Origin: Pseudogracilibacillus sp037892545
GTDB taxonomy: Bacteria > Bacillota > Bacilli > Bacillales > Amphibacillaceae
Reading direction: 5' to 3'
NCBI RefSeq assembly: GCF_037892545.1
Contig: NZ_JBBKBG010000011.1
Span: 1 to 64,000 of the forward strand
DNA: 64,000 nucleotides
Part shown: positions 43,473 to 51,246 of the stretch, one piece after another
Layout: each line of letters begins with the position of its first letter
How positions within the stretch are numbered: position 1 is the first letter of the stretch
Program-made: the position numbers and the translations under genes
The notes under the pieces: generated by a model
What the model was told of the DNA's origin: nothing
What the model saw: the letters and a program-made list of their open reading frames with translations, nothing else
Database searches by the model: none

Positions 43473-44417
43473 TTATGCTTTGTATGCTGCACAAAGTGCC
43501 TCTAAGTCTTCCATAAAACGGTCTGCTTCTTCCCAAGAGGATACAGTGGCCCCTGAAGCTAATGGATGTCCCCCACCATTATATTTTCGTGCAAGCTCAT
43601 TAATGATTGGCCCTTTTGAGCGTAAACGAACACGAATAACATCTTTTTCCTCCACAAAAAAGATCCATGCTTTAATTCCTTTCACTTCCCCTAACGTTCC
43701 AACTAAATTTCCTGTTTCTAACGGAAGTACATCAAATTTCTCCAAAATTTCTTTCGATAATACGATTTTACTAACACCTGATTTGGTTAATGTAAAATTT
43801 TGTAAAATGTATCCACGTAAACGAGCGATTTTTGCCTCCACATCGTACAATCCATCGTACAATGCTTGACGATCAAATGGATATTCAATTAAATCTGCCG
43901 CATAACGGAATGTTTTATTATTCGTACTAGGAAATAAGAAACGCCCTGTGTCCCCAACGATTCCACCGTAAATAAGCTTTGCTCCTTGTTCACTTAATTT
44001 CCATTCATCTTTTCCAAATAAAAATAGTTCATAAATCATTTCAGAAGTAGAACTAGCCGTCGTATCCACCCACATGATATCTCCGTAAGGATCTACATTT
44101 GGATGGTGATCAATTTTAATTATTTTTTTCCCTAATGTATATCGCTCATCACTAATACGACCGGTATTAGCCGTATCACATACTATGACAAGTGCATCTG
44201 TAAACACATCATCAGCAATGTCGTCCATTACCGCAAGAAATGATAGGGCAGGGTCTTCCTCCCCTACAACAAATACGTTTTTCTCCGGAAAAGTTGTGCG
44301 AATCATTTCCTTCAAACCACATTGTGACCCTACTGCATCCGCATCTGGACGGACATGGCGGTGTATAATAATCGTATCATTTTCTTTTATCGCATCTAAT
44401 ATTTGTTGTTTCGGCAT
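43473..44417 (-). CDS. nrnA: Bifunctional oligoribonuclease / pAp phosphatase NrnA
   Basis: NrnA degrades nano-RNA and converts pAp to AMP. The 314-residue protein has the DHH signature set: HRHVRPDADAVGSQ, VCDTANTGRIS, KIDHHPNVDPYGD and the C-terminal DHHA1 motif YNGGGHPLASGAT. ATG 44417 follows GGGAGG at good spacing; the frame extends to 44432 without support. It is convergent with the small gene at 43.2 kb and divergent from ytpI. Confidence 0.96.
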   Translation of the reverse strand: MPKQQILDAIKENDTIIIHRHVRPDADAVGSQCGLKEMIRTTFPEKNVFVVGEEDPALSFLAVMDDIADDVFTDALVIVCDTANTGRISDERYTLGKKIIKIDHHPNVDPYGDIMWVDTTASSTSEMIYELFLFGKDEWKLSEQGAKLIYGGIVGDTGRFLFPSTNNKTFRYAADLIEYPFDRQALYDGLYDVEAKIARLRGYILQNFTLTKSGVSKIVLSKEILEKFDVLPLETGNLVGTLGEVKGIKAWIFFVEEKDVIRVRLRSKGPIINELARKYNGGGHPLASGATVSSWEEADRFMEDLEALCAAYKA

Positions 44418-44523
44418 TGTTATTCCTCCCATGAGTTTCGTTATATCATGAATATCTCTAGCATTTATTTAATTTTGTCGCTACAATAGTAATAGAATCT
44501 TGAATATAGGAGTCGTGTTACTT

Positions 44524-44820
44524 ATGTTTATTTTTGCAGCACTAATTGTTATTTCTATCGTGCTCTACATTTATTATAAAGTAGCTATCTTAAAAACGAA
44601 AGATGGACTTACACAAAGGTATTTCAATGCGAAAGCACGAATTTTTTTAGGTTTATTTTTATTTTCATTCGGTATAAACCAGTATATTGCCTACCAAACG
44701 AAATTAGTCTTATTTATCAGTGTCGTCTTCCTCTTCCTTGGTGGACTACAAATGTTTGATGGCTTTAAAGAAGCAAAACATTATCGTAACGAATATAAAA
44801 GACTACATCCAAATGAATAA
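44524..44820 (+). CDS. ytpI: Membrane protein YtpI
   Basis: This 98-residue YtpI-family membrane protein of unknown function has three hydrophobic segments: FAALIVISIVLYIYYKV, IFLGLFLFSFGINQYIAY and LVLFISVVFLFLGGLQM. It ends in a polar helix (KEAKHYRNEYKRLHPNE). ATG 44524 is chosen with GGAG 11 nt upstream; TTG 44500 and GTG 44515 are alternatives. Convergent with ytoI, as in Bacillus. Confidence 0.85.
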   Translation: MFIFAALIVISIVLYIYYKVAILKTKDGLTQRYFNAKARIFLGLFLFSFGINQYIAYQTKLVLFISVVFLFLGGLQMFDGFKEAKHYRNEYKRLHPNE

Positions 44821-44828
44821 ATAGAAAG

Positions 44829-44904
44829 TAGGATGAGGTTCGGTCAAATAGAAAGTAGGGACAATTTGTTTCCACACACTTTCATAGTGTCCAACCTCAT
44901 CCTA
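44829..44904. terminator. Bidirectional terminator between ytpI and ytoI
   Basis: A perfect 12-bp outer stem TAGGATGAGGTT/AACCTCATCCTA (44829-44840, 44893-44904) encloses about 50 nt with a short inner stem (GAAAGT 44851-44856 with ACTTTC 44878-44883). On the plus strand ATTTTTTT follows. Confidence 0.75.
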
Positions 44905-44909
44905 TTTTT

Positions 44910-46217
44910 TTACCTATCTAAAAGTTGTGCCATGAGCATTCCTTGTGCAACTAAATGTTTTCCGTTATATACTTCGACATTAATTTTTGCATATAAACGC
45001 CCTGCATCAAGCAATCTTGGTTTTATCGTTAATTTACTATCCATCTGTACTGGTTCAATGAAATAGACATTTAAACTTTCCACTGCCATATTTCCTTTTT
45101 TCAAATGGATGAGTAAACGTGCACTCGCTTCTGTAATTAATGTTGTTAGGACCCCGTTTGCTAATGTACCGAGTTGGTTCGTCATTTGTGGCGTCACTTC
45201 TGTATGAAGCACCGTCGGGTCGGCCTCTTCTCCATTTAATCCACGAGAAATGACATCATGAATTGTTTCCCCTACTTGTGGCTGTCGCTGCATTTCGTTT
45301 AATGCTTTTAATACATCTTGCCGGGAAACAAGTCCTTCTAATTCATGAACCGGACCAACGATTGGCACTACTTCAATCCCTTCCCATACCATCAGGTGAG
45401 CAACATATGCTAAAGATGTTTTCGGCTGTACGGTAAATGGATTTTTCGTCATCACTTTTTCAATTTTTGTTTGATGATTAATGCCAACAACGTCTTTTGA
45501 TGTCACCATCCCACATACTTTTCCATCATCATCAATAACTGGAAAACGTGTATGTTTTGTCATATCGTTTAAATTGTACCAATCACGAACCGTATCGGTA
45601 TTGTATAAATGGTGTACTTCATCATATGGAGTATAAATATCATCTACAAAGACAATTTCTTTTTTGATCATTTGGTCATAAATTGCACGGTTAATCATTT
45701 CTGCAACCGTAAATGTATCATAACTCGTCGACATAATTGGTAAGTTTTTTTCATCGGCTAATTTTTTAATATGTTCTTTCGTATCAAAGCCTCCGGTAAT
45801 TAGAACAGCTGCTCCAGCTTTTAATGCTAGTTCATGTGCTTTTACACGGTTACCAACAATTAATAACGAATCTGCCTCTGTATAACGCATCATCGCTTCT
45901 AACTGCATGGCACCAATGACAAATTTATTTAATGTCTTATGTAAACCACCACGGCCACCTAACACTTGTCCGTCCACCACATTAATTACTTCTGCAAATG
46001 TGAGTCGTTTGAAATGTTCTTTTTCTTTTCGTTCAATTCGAATGGTTCCGACACGTTCAATCGTACTTACTAACCCTTGATTTTCTGCTTCCTTAATGGC
46101 ACGATAAGCCGTCCCATCACTTACATCCAGTTCCTTTGCAATTTGGCGCACAGAAATTTTATGTCCGACTTCCAATGACATAATATGTCGAATAATTTGT
46201 TCGTGTTTTGTAGCCAT
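44910..46217 (-). CDS. ytoI: YtoI: HTH, DRTGG, CBS pair and hotdog domains
   Basis: This 435-residue multidomain protein is the YtoI type. An N-terminal winged helix (HKISVRQIAKELDVSDGTAYR) is followed by a DRTGG domain (SLLIVGNRVKAHELALKAGA with LITGGFD). Then comes a CBS pair (MTKHTRFPVIDDDGKVCGMV; VWEGIEVVPIV) and a C-terminal hotdog (4HBT) domain (NVYFIEPVQMDSKLTIKPRL). It looks like a ligand-responsive regulator, perhaps sensing an adenine nucleotide through CBS and an acyl-CoA through the hotdog fold; no target is known. ATG 46217 has only GGTGA upstream. An inverted repeat over its promoter suggests autoregulation. Confidence 0.9.
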   Translation of the reverse strand: MATKHEQIIRHIMSLEVGHKISVRQIAKELDVSDGTAYRAIKEAENQGLVSTIERVGTIRIERKEKEHFKRLTFAEVINVVDGQVLGGRGGLHKTLNKFVIGAMQLEAMMRYTEADSLLIVGNRVKAHELALKAGAAVLITGGFDTKEHIKKLADEKNLPIMSTSYDTFTVAEMINRAIYDQMIKKEIVFVDDIYTPYDEVHHLYNTDTVRDWYNLNDMTKHTRFPVIDDDGKVCGMVTSKDVVGINHQTKIEKVMTKNPFTVQPKTSLAYVAHLMVWEGIEVVPIVGPVHELEGLVSRQDVLKALNEMQRQPQVGETIHDVISRGLNGEEADPTVLHTEVTPQMTNQLGTLANGVLTTLITEASARLLIHLKKGNMAVESLNVYFIEPVQMDSKLTIKPRLLDAGRLYAKINVEVYNGKHLVAQGMLMAQLLDR

Positions 46218-46234
46218 TAAAATCACCAAGCTTT

Positions 46235-46292
46235 CATCTGTACTAGTCTGTTACATTAAAATTATTATACAGATGTTTTTCAAATAGCTCAA
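46235..46292 (-). promoter_or_regulatory. ytoI promoter with inverted repeat
   Basis: TTGAGC (46292-46287) and TATAAT (46269-46264) are 17 nt apart on the minus strand. A perfect 8-bp inverted repeat CATCTGTA/TACAGATG (46235-46242, 46268-46275) spans from the -10 box into the transcribed leader. It is a candidate operator for the HTH protein encoded downstream. Confidence 0.6.
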
Positions 46293-46315
46293 TCAAAACA
46301 CGCCATTTTGCGTAA

Positions 46316-46561
46316 TTATCTCTGTCGTGCTCTTTTATATGGGCGTTGTTCCATATTTTCAGACATTTGCTGTTCCATTACAGGTACAGGTGTTACGTGT
46401 AGTAAAATTGCTAAATTTCCTCCAATGATGGAAAAGAAAAACAATGCCCATACTGTCCAAAAAATCGCTTGTAGTGTCGTTTCTATTTGTAAAATATACG
46501 GAAATGCAAGCACCATTAAAAAAAACGCAAAAATGATTCGAACAACAGAATATATTTTCAT
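46316..46561 (-). CDS. Small two-helix membrane protein
   Basis: I do not recognise this 81-residue protein. It has two membrane segments (VVRIIFAFFLMVLAFPYIL and FWTVWALFFFSIIGGNLAIL) and a polar, basic C-terminal tail ending in YKRARQR. An excellent AGGAGGG site precedes ATG 46561, so it is surely translated. It lies between the prepilin peptidase gene and ytoI, in the same direction as both. No function is proposed. Confidence 0.75.
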   Translation of the reverse strand: MKIYSVVRIIFAFFLMVLAFPYILQIETTLQAIFWTVWALFFFSIIGGNLAILLHVTPVPVMEQQMSENMEQRPYKRARQR

Positions 46562-46635
46562 AAAAAATTTCCCTCCTACATCTATCTATCACATACTATA
46601 TGCACGCGTTTTATAAATATGAAGGACATTTACCT

Positions 46636-47385
46636 TTATGAAACAAAAAATTGTAAATAAAAATTTAAAAATACATCCCCTTTAAAAAAGGTCATTAATG
46701 CACCAACGACAATAAAAGGCCCAAATGGAATAGCTTCATTACTTTTTATTTTCTTTCGGAGAAGATAGATCACACTTAATATGCCTCCGATAAATACAGC
46801 GATAAAAAATGTAATTAGGACGTATTTCCACCCTAATATAAACCCTAAAACACCGAATAGTTTCATATCGCCTGCCCCCATTCCACCTTGACTGAATAAA
46901 ATAATGACGGCAATGAAACTATACCCAACGAAAGCACCGAAAACAGCCATCAAAAACGAATCAGGTAACATCCATAGACGGATAGACATAAATAATAGAA
47001 GGAAAAATAGCAAAATTTTATTCGGGATGACCATATAGGTCATATCAGAGACAAAAATAATCATCAACATACTAATGAGTAGCAATGCATTGATCAGTTC
47101 CACCGAATAGCCGAACATGATAAAACTATAACTAAATAAAGCTGCCGTCATACATTCTGTCACCACATAAATAATCGGGATCGTCATTTTACAATAAGGA
47201 CATTTTCGTCTTTGTAATAAGTAGGATACAATCGGCATTAAATGTAGCCATTTTAATGTAACATTACAATGTGGGCAAGCGGAACGCCCTTGTACAAATG
47301 ACCTTTTCAACGGTACTCGTAAACCAACTACATTAAAAAATGAACCAAACACGGCACCTATAATGAAAAACAATATTATTTCCAC
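46636..47385 (-). CDS. Prepilin peptidase (A24 family, ComC/PilD type)
   Basis: This membrane aspartyl protease cleaves and can methylate type-IV-pilin-like precursors. The roughly 249-residue protein has the N-terminal GSFFNVVGLRVPL, the cytoplasmic four-Cys zinc loop (CPHC, CPYC), the first catalytic Asp in VSDMTYMVIPNK and the second in GGMGAGDMKLFGVLG. GTG 47385 is chosen because GGTGG lies 10 nt upstream and the product then starts like ComC; ATG 47406 is also in frame. In B. subtilis comC is elsewhere. Its usual clients (comG or pilin genes) are not in this window. Confidence 0.9.
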   Translation of the reverse strand: MEIILFFIIGAVFGSFFNVVGLRVPLKRSFVQGRSACPHCNVTLKWLHLMPIVSYLLQRRKCPYCKMTIPIIYVVTECMTAALFSYSFIMFGYSVELINALLLISMLMIIFVSDMTYMVIPNKILLFFLLLFMSIRLWMLPDSFLMAVFGAFVGYSFIAVIILFSQGGMGAGDMKLFGVLGFILGWKYVLITFFIAVFIGGILSVIYLLRKKIKSNEAIPFGPFIVVGALMTFFKGDVFLNFYLQFFVS

Positions 47386-47639
47386 CCATGTTACACCACC
47401 TATCATGATAATATTACGTAATATTATAAATATAATTTTACGGATGTATAGGAAATAATACGTAACTAAACAAATTTGATTTTCTCGAAATAAATAGTGT
47501 ATATAATGCTGTTTTCGCAAGGTATTTCGAATCATACGTCCATAAAAAAAGTTAGGAACAAAACATGTGTATATTGAGCAGTACGGAGAAGAAATATGTT
47601 TGAGGATCAGTTTGAAAACTTGTTATTGGAAACACAAAA

Positions 47640-47668
47640 AAACTGGCACGCTATCAGCATACCAGTTT
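47640..47668 (-). terminator. Terminator downstream of ytkL and the small ORF
   Basis: A 13-bp stem with wobble pairs (AAACTGG arm 47640-47646 with CCAGTTT 47662-47668, continuing inward to a 3-nt loop) is followed on the minus strand by TTTTT. It ends whatever is transcribed leftward from ytkL, including the small ORF at 47.7-47.8 kb. Confidence 0.8.
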
Positions 47669-47716
47669 AACGCAAAAACACTTAATTAGTAATACATAAA
47701 ATAATAAAATTGATTT

Positions 47717-47818
47717 CTATCCATTTTGAAGCATGAGCGTACTAATGACAGAAAAAAGTACTAATATAACAAATATGATTAAAATTATATATATTATTTT
47801 TTCACGATAATCTAACAT
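47717..47818 (-). CDS. Possible 33-residue single-span membrane peptide
   Basis: A short open frame encodes a charged start (MLDYREK), a membrane span of about 20 residues (IIYIILIIFVILVLFSVIS) and a short tail (TLMLQNG). A terminator follows 48 nt after it, and ytkL lies upstream in the same direction. Against it, the GTAGGGG sequence is only one or two nt from the ATG, an unusually close RBS. It could be a real small membrane protein or chance in AT-rich DNA. Confidence 0.4.
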   Translation of the reverse strand: MLDYREKIIYIILIIFVILVLFSVISTLMLQNG

Positions 47819-47881
47819 ACCCCTACTATTAAAATTTTCTTCAAGGTAATACTACTTTCCTATTTTGGAACTTTGTGAAAC

Positions 47882-48562
47882 TTATAATGTAATACTTTCC
47901 CCCGCTTTTAATGCGAAGCCTTCACTATTCGTTAGTTTGGCAACAAACGCATCCGGATCTTGCTCAATTACTGGAAATGTATTGTAATGAACAGGAACCA
48001 CTTTTTTCGCATTGATCCACTCCGCCGCAAGAAGTGCATCTTCCGGTCCCATCGTAAAATTATCCCCAATCGGAATAAATGCGACATCAATATCATTTCT
48101 TTCACCAATTAATTTTAAATCAGAAAACAATGCCGTATCACCGACATGATAAATAGTTTTATCACCTATCGTTAAAATAATTCCCGCTGGCATACCTGTA
48201 TAAATAAATGTGCCATCTTCTTCCTCGTATGAAGAGCTATGAAAGGCTTGTGTATATTTCACACGCCCAAAATCAAATTCAAATGCACCACCAATATTCA
48301 TGCCATGTGCTTGTAATCCTTTTTGCGTGGCATAAACAGCGAGCTCATTTATCGCAACGATTTGTGCTCCTGTACGCTCTGCAATGGCAAATGCATCCCC
48401 TACATGATCATTATGTCCATGGGTTAATAAAATAACGTCCGCTTCGACAGTGTTTGGATCTAAATCACTTAAACTATTACCCGTAATGAAAGGATCCATT
48501 AAAATACGATGTGAGTCTGTTTCAATACTTACTGCTGAATGTCCATGATACGTAATTTTCAT
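47882..48562 (-). CDS. ytkL: Metallo-beta-lactamase-fold hydrolase YtkL (UPF0173)
   Basis: This 226-residue cytoplasmic hydrolase of the UPF0173 branch of the metallo-beta-lactamase fold has the metal motif THGHNDHVGDA, the downstream AFHSSSYEEEDGTFIYTGMP, VGDTALFSDLKLIGE and PVHYNTFPVI. The start KITYHGHSAVSIET is the family consensus. The substrate is not known; relatives include UlaG-like lactonases. The position near moaB and ackA is as in B. subtilis. Confidence 0.95.
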   Translation of the reverse strand: MKITYHGHSAVSIETDSHRILMDPFITGNSLSDLDPNTVEADVILLTHGHNDHVGDAFAIAERTGAQIVAINELAVYATQKGLQAHGMNIGGAFEFDFGRVKYTQAFHSSSYEEEDGTFIYTGMPAGIILTIGDKTIYHVGDTALFSDLKLIGERNDIDVAFIPIGDNFTMGPEDALLAAEWINAKKVVPVHYNTFPVIEQDPDAFVAKLTNSEGFALKAGESITL

Positions 48563-48691
48563 TGATTATCTCTCCTTACATCCTTTTACTTCTTAGTGTA
48601 TCATAAATAAAGCGATTACAAAAAGAAGAAAGACATTTAGTTTCAAGATATATCATCCATTTAAAAGTGCTTTGGACGAAGGTAAAAAAAC

Positions 48692-48724
48692 GGCCATATT
48701 TATCTTATCCCGATAAACATGACC
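48692..48724 (-). terminator. Terminator after the cupin gene
   Basis: A 13-bp stem with two wobble pairs (48692-48704, 48712-48724) is followed on the minus strand by GTTTTTTT. It lies just downstream of the cupin stop. Confidence 0.75.
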
Positions 48725-48756
48725 ATACTTTTCAATAATAGTTATCCTTTACTTTT

Positions 48757-49239
48757 TTAATGTATATCATCTTCTTTTGTTCGATGAATCGTTCCAAATG
48801 GATGTTCAGGAGGAGCATAAATAGAATATAACTTTAAGGGAGTATTCCCAGTATTAGTAATATTATGCCACATACCTGCTGGCACCATAATGGCTGAATC
48901 TGATTCTACCTTGTGTTCTACATGAAGTTCGTTGGGATTGTTTCCCATTTGAACAAGTCCTTTTCCTTTTTCCACTCTCAAAAACTGATCTGTTTCATCA
49001 TGACGTTCAAGCCCTACATCCTCCCCTACCTTTATACTCATAAGGGTTACTTGTAAGTATTTCCCAGTCCATAAAGCCCGACGGAAATAATGATTACGTT
49101 TCGTTTCAGCCTCTATGTCAGTTACAAATGGCTCATTACCATAATCCACCGTCACTTCCTCAGGCGTCAAACAACTACCTGGTACAAATTTTCTTCCACA
49201 GCTCGAACATTCAACCGTTGAATTTCTAGTTTCATTCAT
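48757..49239 (-). CDS. Cupin-domain protein with N-terminal CxxC zinc-like motif
   Basis: This 160-residue protein has an N-terminal CSSCGRKFVPGSC that could bind zinc, followed by a single-domain cupin. Cupin motif 1 is LERHDETDQFLRVEKGKG and motif 2 is VPAGMWHNITNTG. The expected metal ligands (His and Glu-like residues in motif 1, His in motif 2) are present, though motif 1 has DETDQF in place of the usual HxHxxxE. It may be a sugar-phosphate isomerase-like or sensor protein; function unknown. ATG 49239 has GGAG 8 nt upstream. It is a single-gene unit with its own terminator. Confidence 0.82.
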   Translation of the reverse strand: MNETRNSTVECSSCGRKFVPGSCLTPEEVTVDYGNEPFVTDIEAETKRNHYFRRALWTGKYLQVTLMSIKVGEDVGLERHDETDQFLRVEKGKGLVQMGNNPNELHVEHKVESDSAIMVPAGMWHNITNTGNTPLKLYSIYAPPEHPFGTIHRTKEDDIH

Positions 49240-49348
49240 AGGCCCTTCTCCTTTACATACATTCTATAATGACATCTTATGTATGGTATATCAGAGTGTG
49301 CTATTTTTATATGACAAAACAACCTGTTATTTCTCTTTTAAAAATTCA

Positions 49349-49806
49349 AAACTACCTGTGGGAACTAGTGGTTTGTTCTCTGGGGTATTCTTGCAACTAG
49401 GGGTTGTATTCTTGCAACTTTGATCGATATTCTTGCAACTCCGGCTTGCATTCTTGCAACTTTGGCATGGATTCTTGCAACTTCGATTAATATTCTTGCA
49501 ACTTTGAATGGTATTCTTGCAACTTCGATCGATATTCTTGCAACTTTGACTGGTATTCTTGCAACTTCGGCAGGGATTCTTGCAACTTCCACCGATATTC
49601 TTGCAACTTTGAATGGTATTCTTGCAACTTCGGCAGGGATTCTTGCAACTTCCACCGGTATTCTTGCAACTTCGGCTTGTATTCTTGCAACTTCGGCAGG
49701 GATTCTTGCAACTTCCACCGATATTCTTGCAACTTTGACGGGTATTCTTGCAACTTTAAATATCGGATAATCAACTTGAGCCAGGGGTTTTCAAATGCAT
49801 AAAAAA
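49349..49806. repeat. Repeat element B: head hairpin, 18 phased 21-bp TTGCAA units, conserved tail
   Basis: This non-coding element opens with the hairpin AAACTAC...GTGGTTT (49349-49355, 49368-49374). It continues with 18 units of exactly 21 bp from 49387 to 49764, each starting with the invariant ATTCTTGCAACT followed by a 9-nt variable part, and ends with GTTTTCAAATGCATAAAAAA (49787-49806). Groups of units recur in order (spacers CGGCAGGG then CCACCGAT or CCACCGGT, three times), a sign of recent duplication. Because 21 is a multiple of three, frames stay open on both strands; I treat these as artefacts. The head and tail match element A. Confidence 0.9.
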
Positions 49807-49848
49807 GCAATTACTAATGAAGCAACATAAACATTCATTAGTAATTGC
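49807..49848 (-). terminator. Terminator of ald
   Basis: A perfect 15-bp stem (49807-49821, 49834-49848) with a 12-nt loop lies after the ald stop and is followed on the minus strand by TTTTTTATG. Its T-run is the tail of repeat element B. Confidence 0.85.
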
Positions 49849-49909
49849 ACTTATTTTCTATATTTGTCATTCAATAATAGATAAACGATCGGCACTCATT
49901 CAATTTCCA

Positions 49910-51025
49910 TTAAACAAGTAATGATTTAGGATCCACAAAGTTATAGTCTAATGCGGATGCTACTCCTTCATTTGTCACTTTTCCTTGAACTGTATTAATT
50001 CCTTTTAATAATGCTTCATTTTCTAACGCTGCTTTTTTATATCCTTTGTTTGCAATCTGTAAAATATATGGAACCGTTGCATTGGTTAAGCCGATGGTTG
50101 CTGTTTGTGGGACTGCTCCCGGCATATTTGGCACTGCATAATGAAGTACACCATGTTTTACAAAAATCGGTTCATCATGTGTCGTAGTACGTTCACTCGT
50201 CGCAAAATTTCCACCTTGGTCAATAGCAACATCTACAATTACAGATCCTTCTCCCATAGATTGTACCATCTCTTCTGTCACAAGTACTGGCGCTTTTGCA
50301 CCTGGAATTAATACAGAACCGATGGCTAAATCAGATTCACGAATTGCCTCCGCAATTTCCATTGGATTTGACATAAGGACATTCACTGAATTTCCGAAAT
50401 AATCATTTAATTCTTTCAATCTTGTAGGGTTTAAATCAAAAATAGTTACCGTTGCCCCTAGACCTACTGCTAATTTTGCTGCATTCGTTCCAACGACCCC
50501 ACCACCGATGATCGTTACTTTTCCACGTTTTACACCAGAAATACCAGCTAATAATACACCTTTTCCGCCTTTTGTTTTCTCTAAATATTGCGCACCAATT
50601 TGTGTTGCCATATATCCTGCCACTTCACTCATCGGTGTTAAAAGTGGTAGAGAACGATTTGGTAATTGTACAGTCTCGTATGCGATACCTGTCACATTTT
50701 TCTCTACTAATTGTTTCGTCAATGCTGGTTGAGAGGCTAAATGTAAATATGTAAATATAATTTGATCTTCTTTTAAATAAGCAAACTCTTCTTCTAATGG
50801 TTCTTTTACTTTTAAAATTAATTCATGTGCCCAAGCTTCTTTTGCCGTTGCTACGATTGTCGCTCCTGCTTCTTTATAGGCCTCATCTGTAAAACTGGAC
50901 CCTTCTCCTGCACCGGCTTGTACAAAGACTTCATGTCCTGCATTCGTTAATGTTACTACTCCACTTGGGGCTAAAGCTACACGATTTTCATTGTTTAATA
51001 TTTCAGTAGGTATTCCAATTCTCAC
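49910..51025 (-). CDS. ald: Alanine dehydrogenase
   Basis: Ald oxidatively deaminates L-alanine to pyruvate and ammonia with NAD; in Bacillus it is needed for growth on alanine and for efficient sporulation. The 371-residue protein has IGIPTEILNNENRVALAPSG at the start, the substrate-binding region (IIFTYLHLASQ), the Rossmann loop TIIGGGVVGTNAAKLAVGLG and NMPGAVPQTATIGLTNAT near the end. GTG 51025 has AGAGGTG upstream; the open frame continues to 51097 but upstream codons are non-homologous. Divergent from the universal stress gene. Confidence 0.96.
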   Translation of the reverse strand: MRIGIPTEILNNENRVALAPSGVVTLTNAGHEVFVQAGAGEGSSFTDEAYKEAGATIVATAKEAWAHELILKVKEPLEEEFAYLKEDQIIFTYLHLASQPALTKQLVEKNVTGIAYETVQLPNRSLPLLTPMSEVAGYMATQIGAQYLEKTKGGKGVLLAGISGVKRGKVTIIGGGVVGTNAAKLAVGLGATVTIFDLNPTRLKELNDYFGNSVNVLMSNPMEIAEAIRESDLAIGSVLIPGAKAPVLVTEEMVQSMGEGSVIVDVAIDQGGNFATSERTTTHDEPIFVKHGVLHYAVPNMPGAVPQTATIGLTNATVPYILQIANKGYKKAALENEALLKGINTVQGKVTNEGVASALDYNFVDPKSLLV

Positions 51026-51196
51026 AATTCTGCACCTCTTTTTAATTTTTAAAGATGAAACAATATTAATTTTAACAAATATTATGTAAAAATGCATTAT
51101 TTTTTCATTATATTTTGTTCATTCTTTCCTCTTCCTCTATTTTCTCATATTTCACAAAATTTTCATGTAAACCTTTTCCATTTTACCATTATTTCA

Positions 51197-51205
51197 TGTT
51201 ATAAT
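51197..51205 (+). promoter_or_regulatory. Extended -10 promoter of the universal stress gene
   Basis: TGTTATAAT (51197-51205) is a full extended -10 element with a consensus TATAAT. The -35 region is poor (TTCCAT). No sigma-B-type GTTTAA/GGGTAT pair was seen despite the stress annotation. Confidence 0.55.
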
Positions 51206-51246
51206 AGGACTTAGATAGGAATTGACTATTTAGGGAGGAATTTGGA

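Larger units (their letters stand above)
47386..47881. other. Intergenic region between prepilin peptidase and ytkL
   Basis: About 500 nt of very AT-rich DNA. It contains one strong minus-strand terminator (47640-47668) and a possible 33-codon gene (47717-47818). The part from 47669 to 47716 and from 47386 to 47639 shows nothing else I can support. Confidence 0.5.

Noticed and set aside
43384..43869. Plus-strand open frame of 161 codons opposite nrnA
   Set aside because: It lies antisense to the conserved nrnA sequence and starts inside the terminator; composition is that of a reverse-strand shadow.
49365..49718. Long open frame on the minus strand through element B (EVARI heptads)
   Set aside because: It arises because the 21-bp unit is a multiple of three; other frames on both strands are open too, there is no convincing RBS, and conservation is at DNA level.
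49387..49764. CRISPR array
   Set aside because: The variable parts are only about 9 nt, repeats are 12-13 nt, and no cas genes are near.
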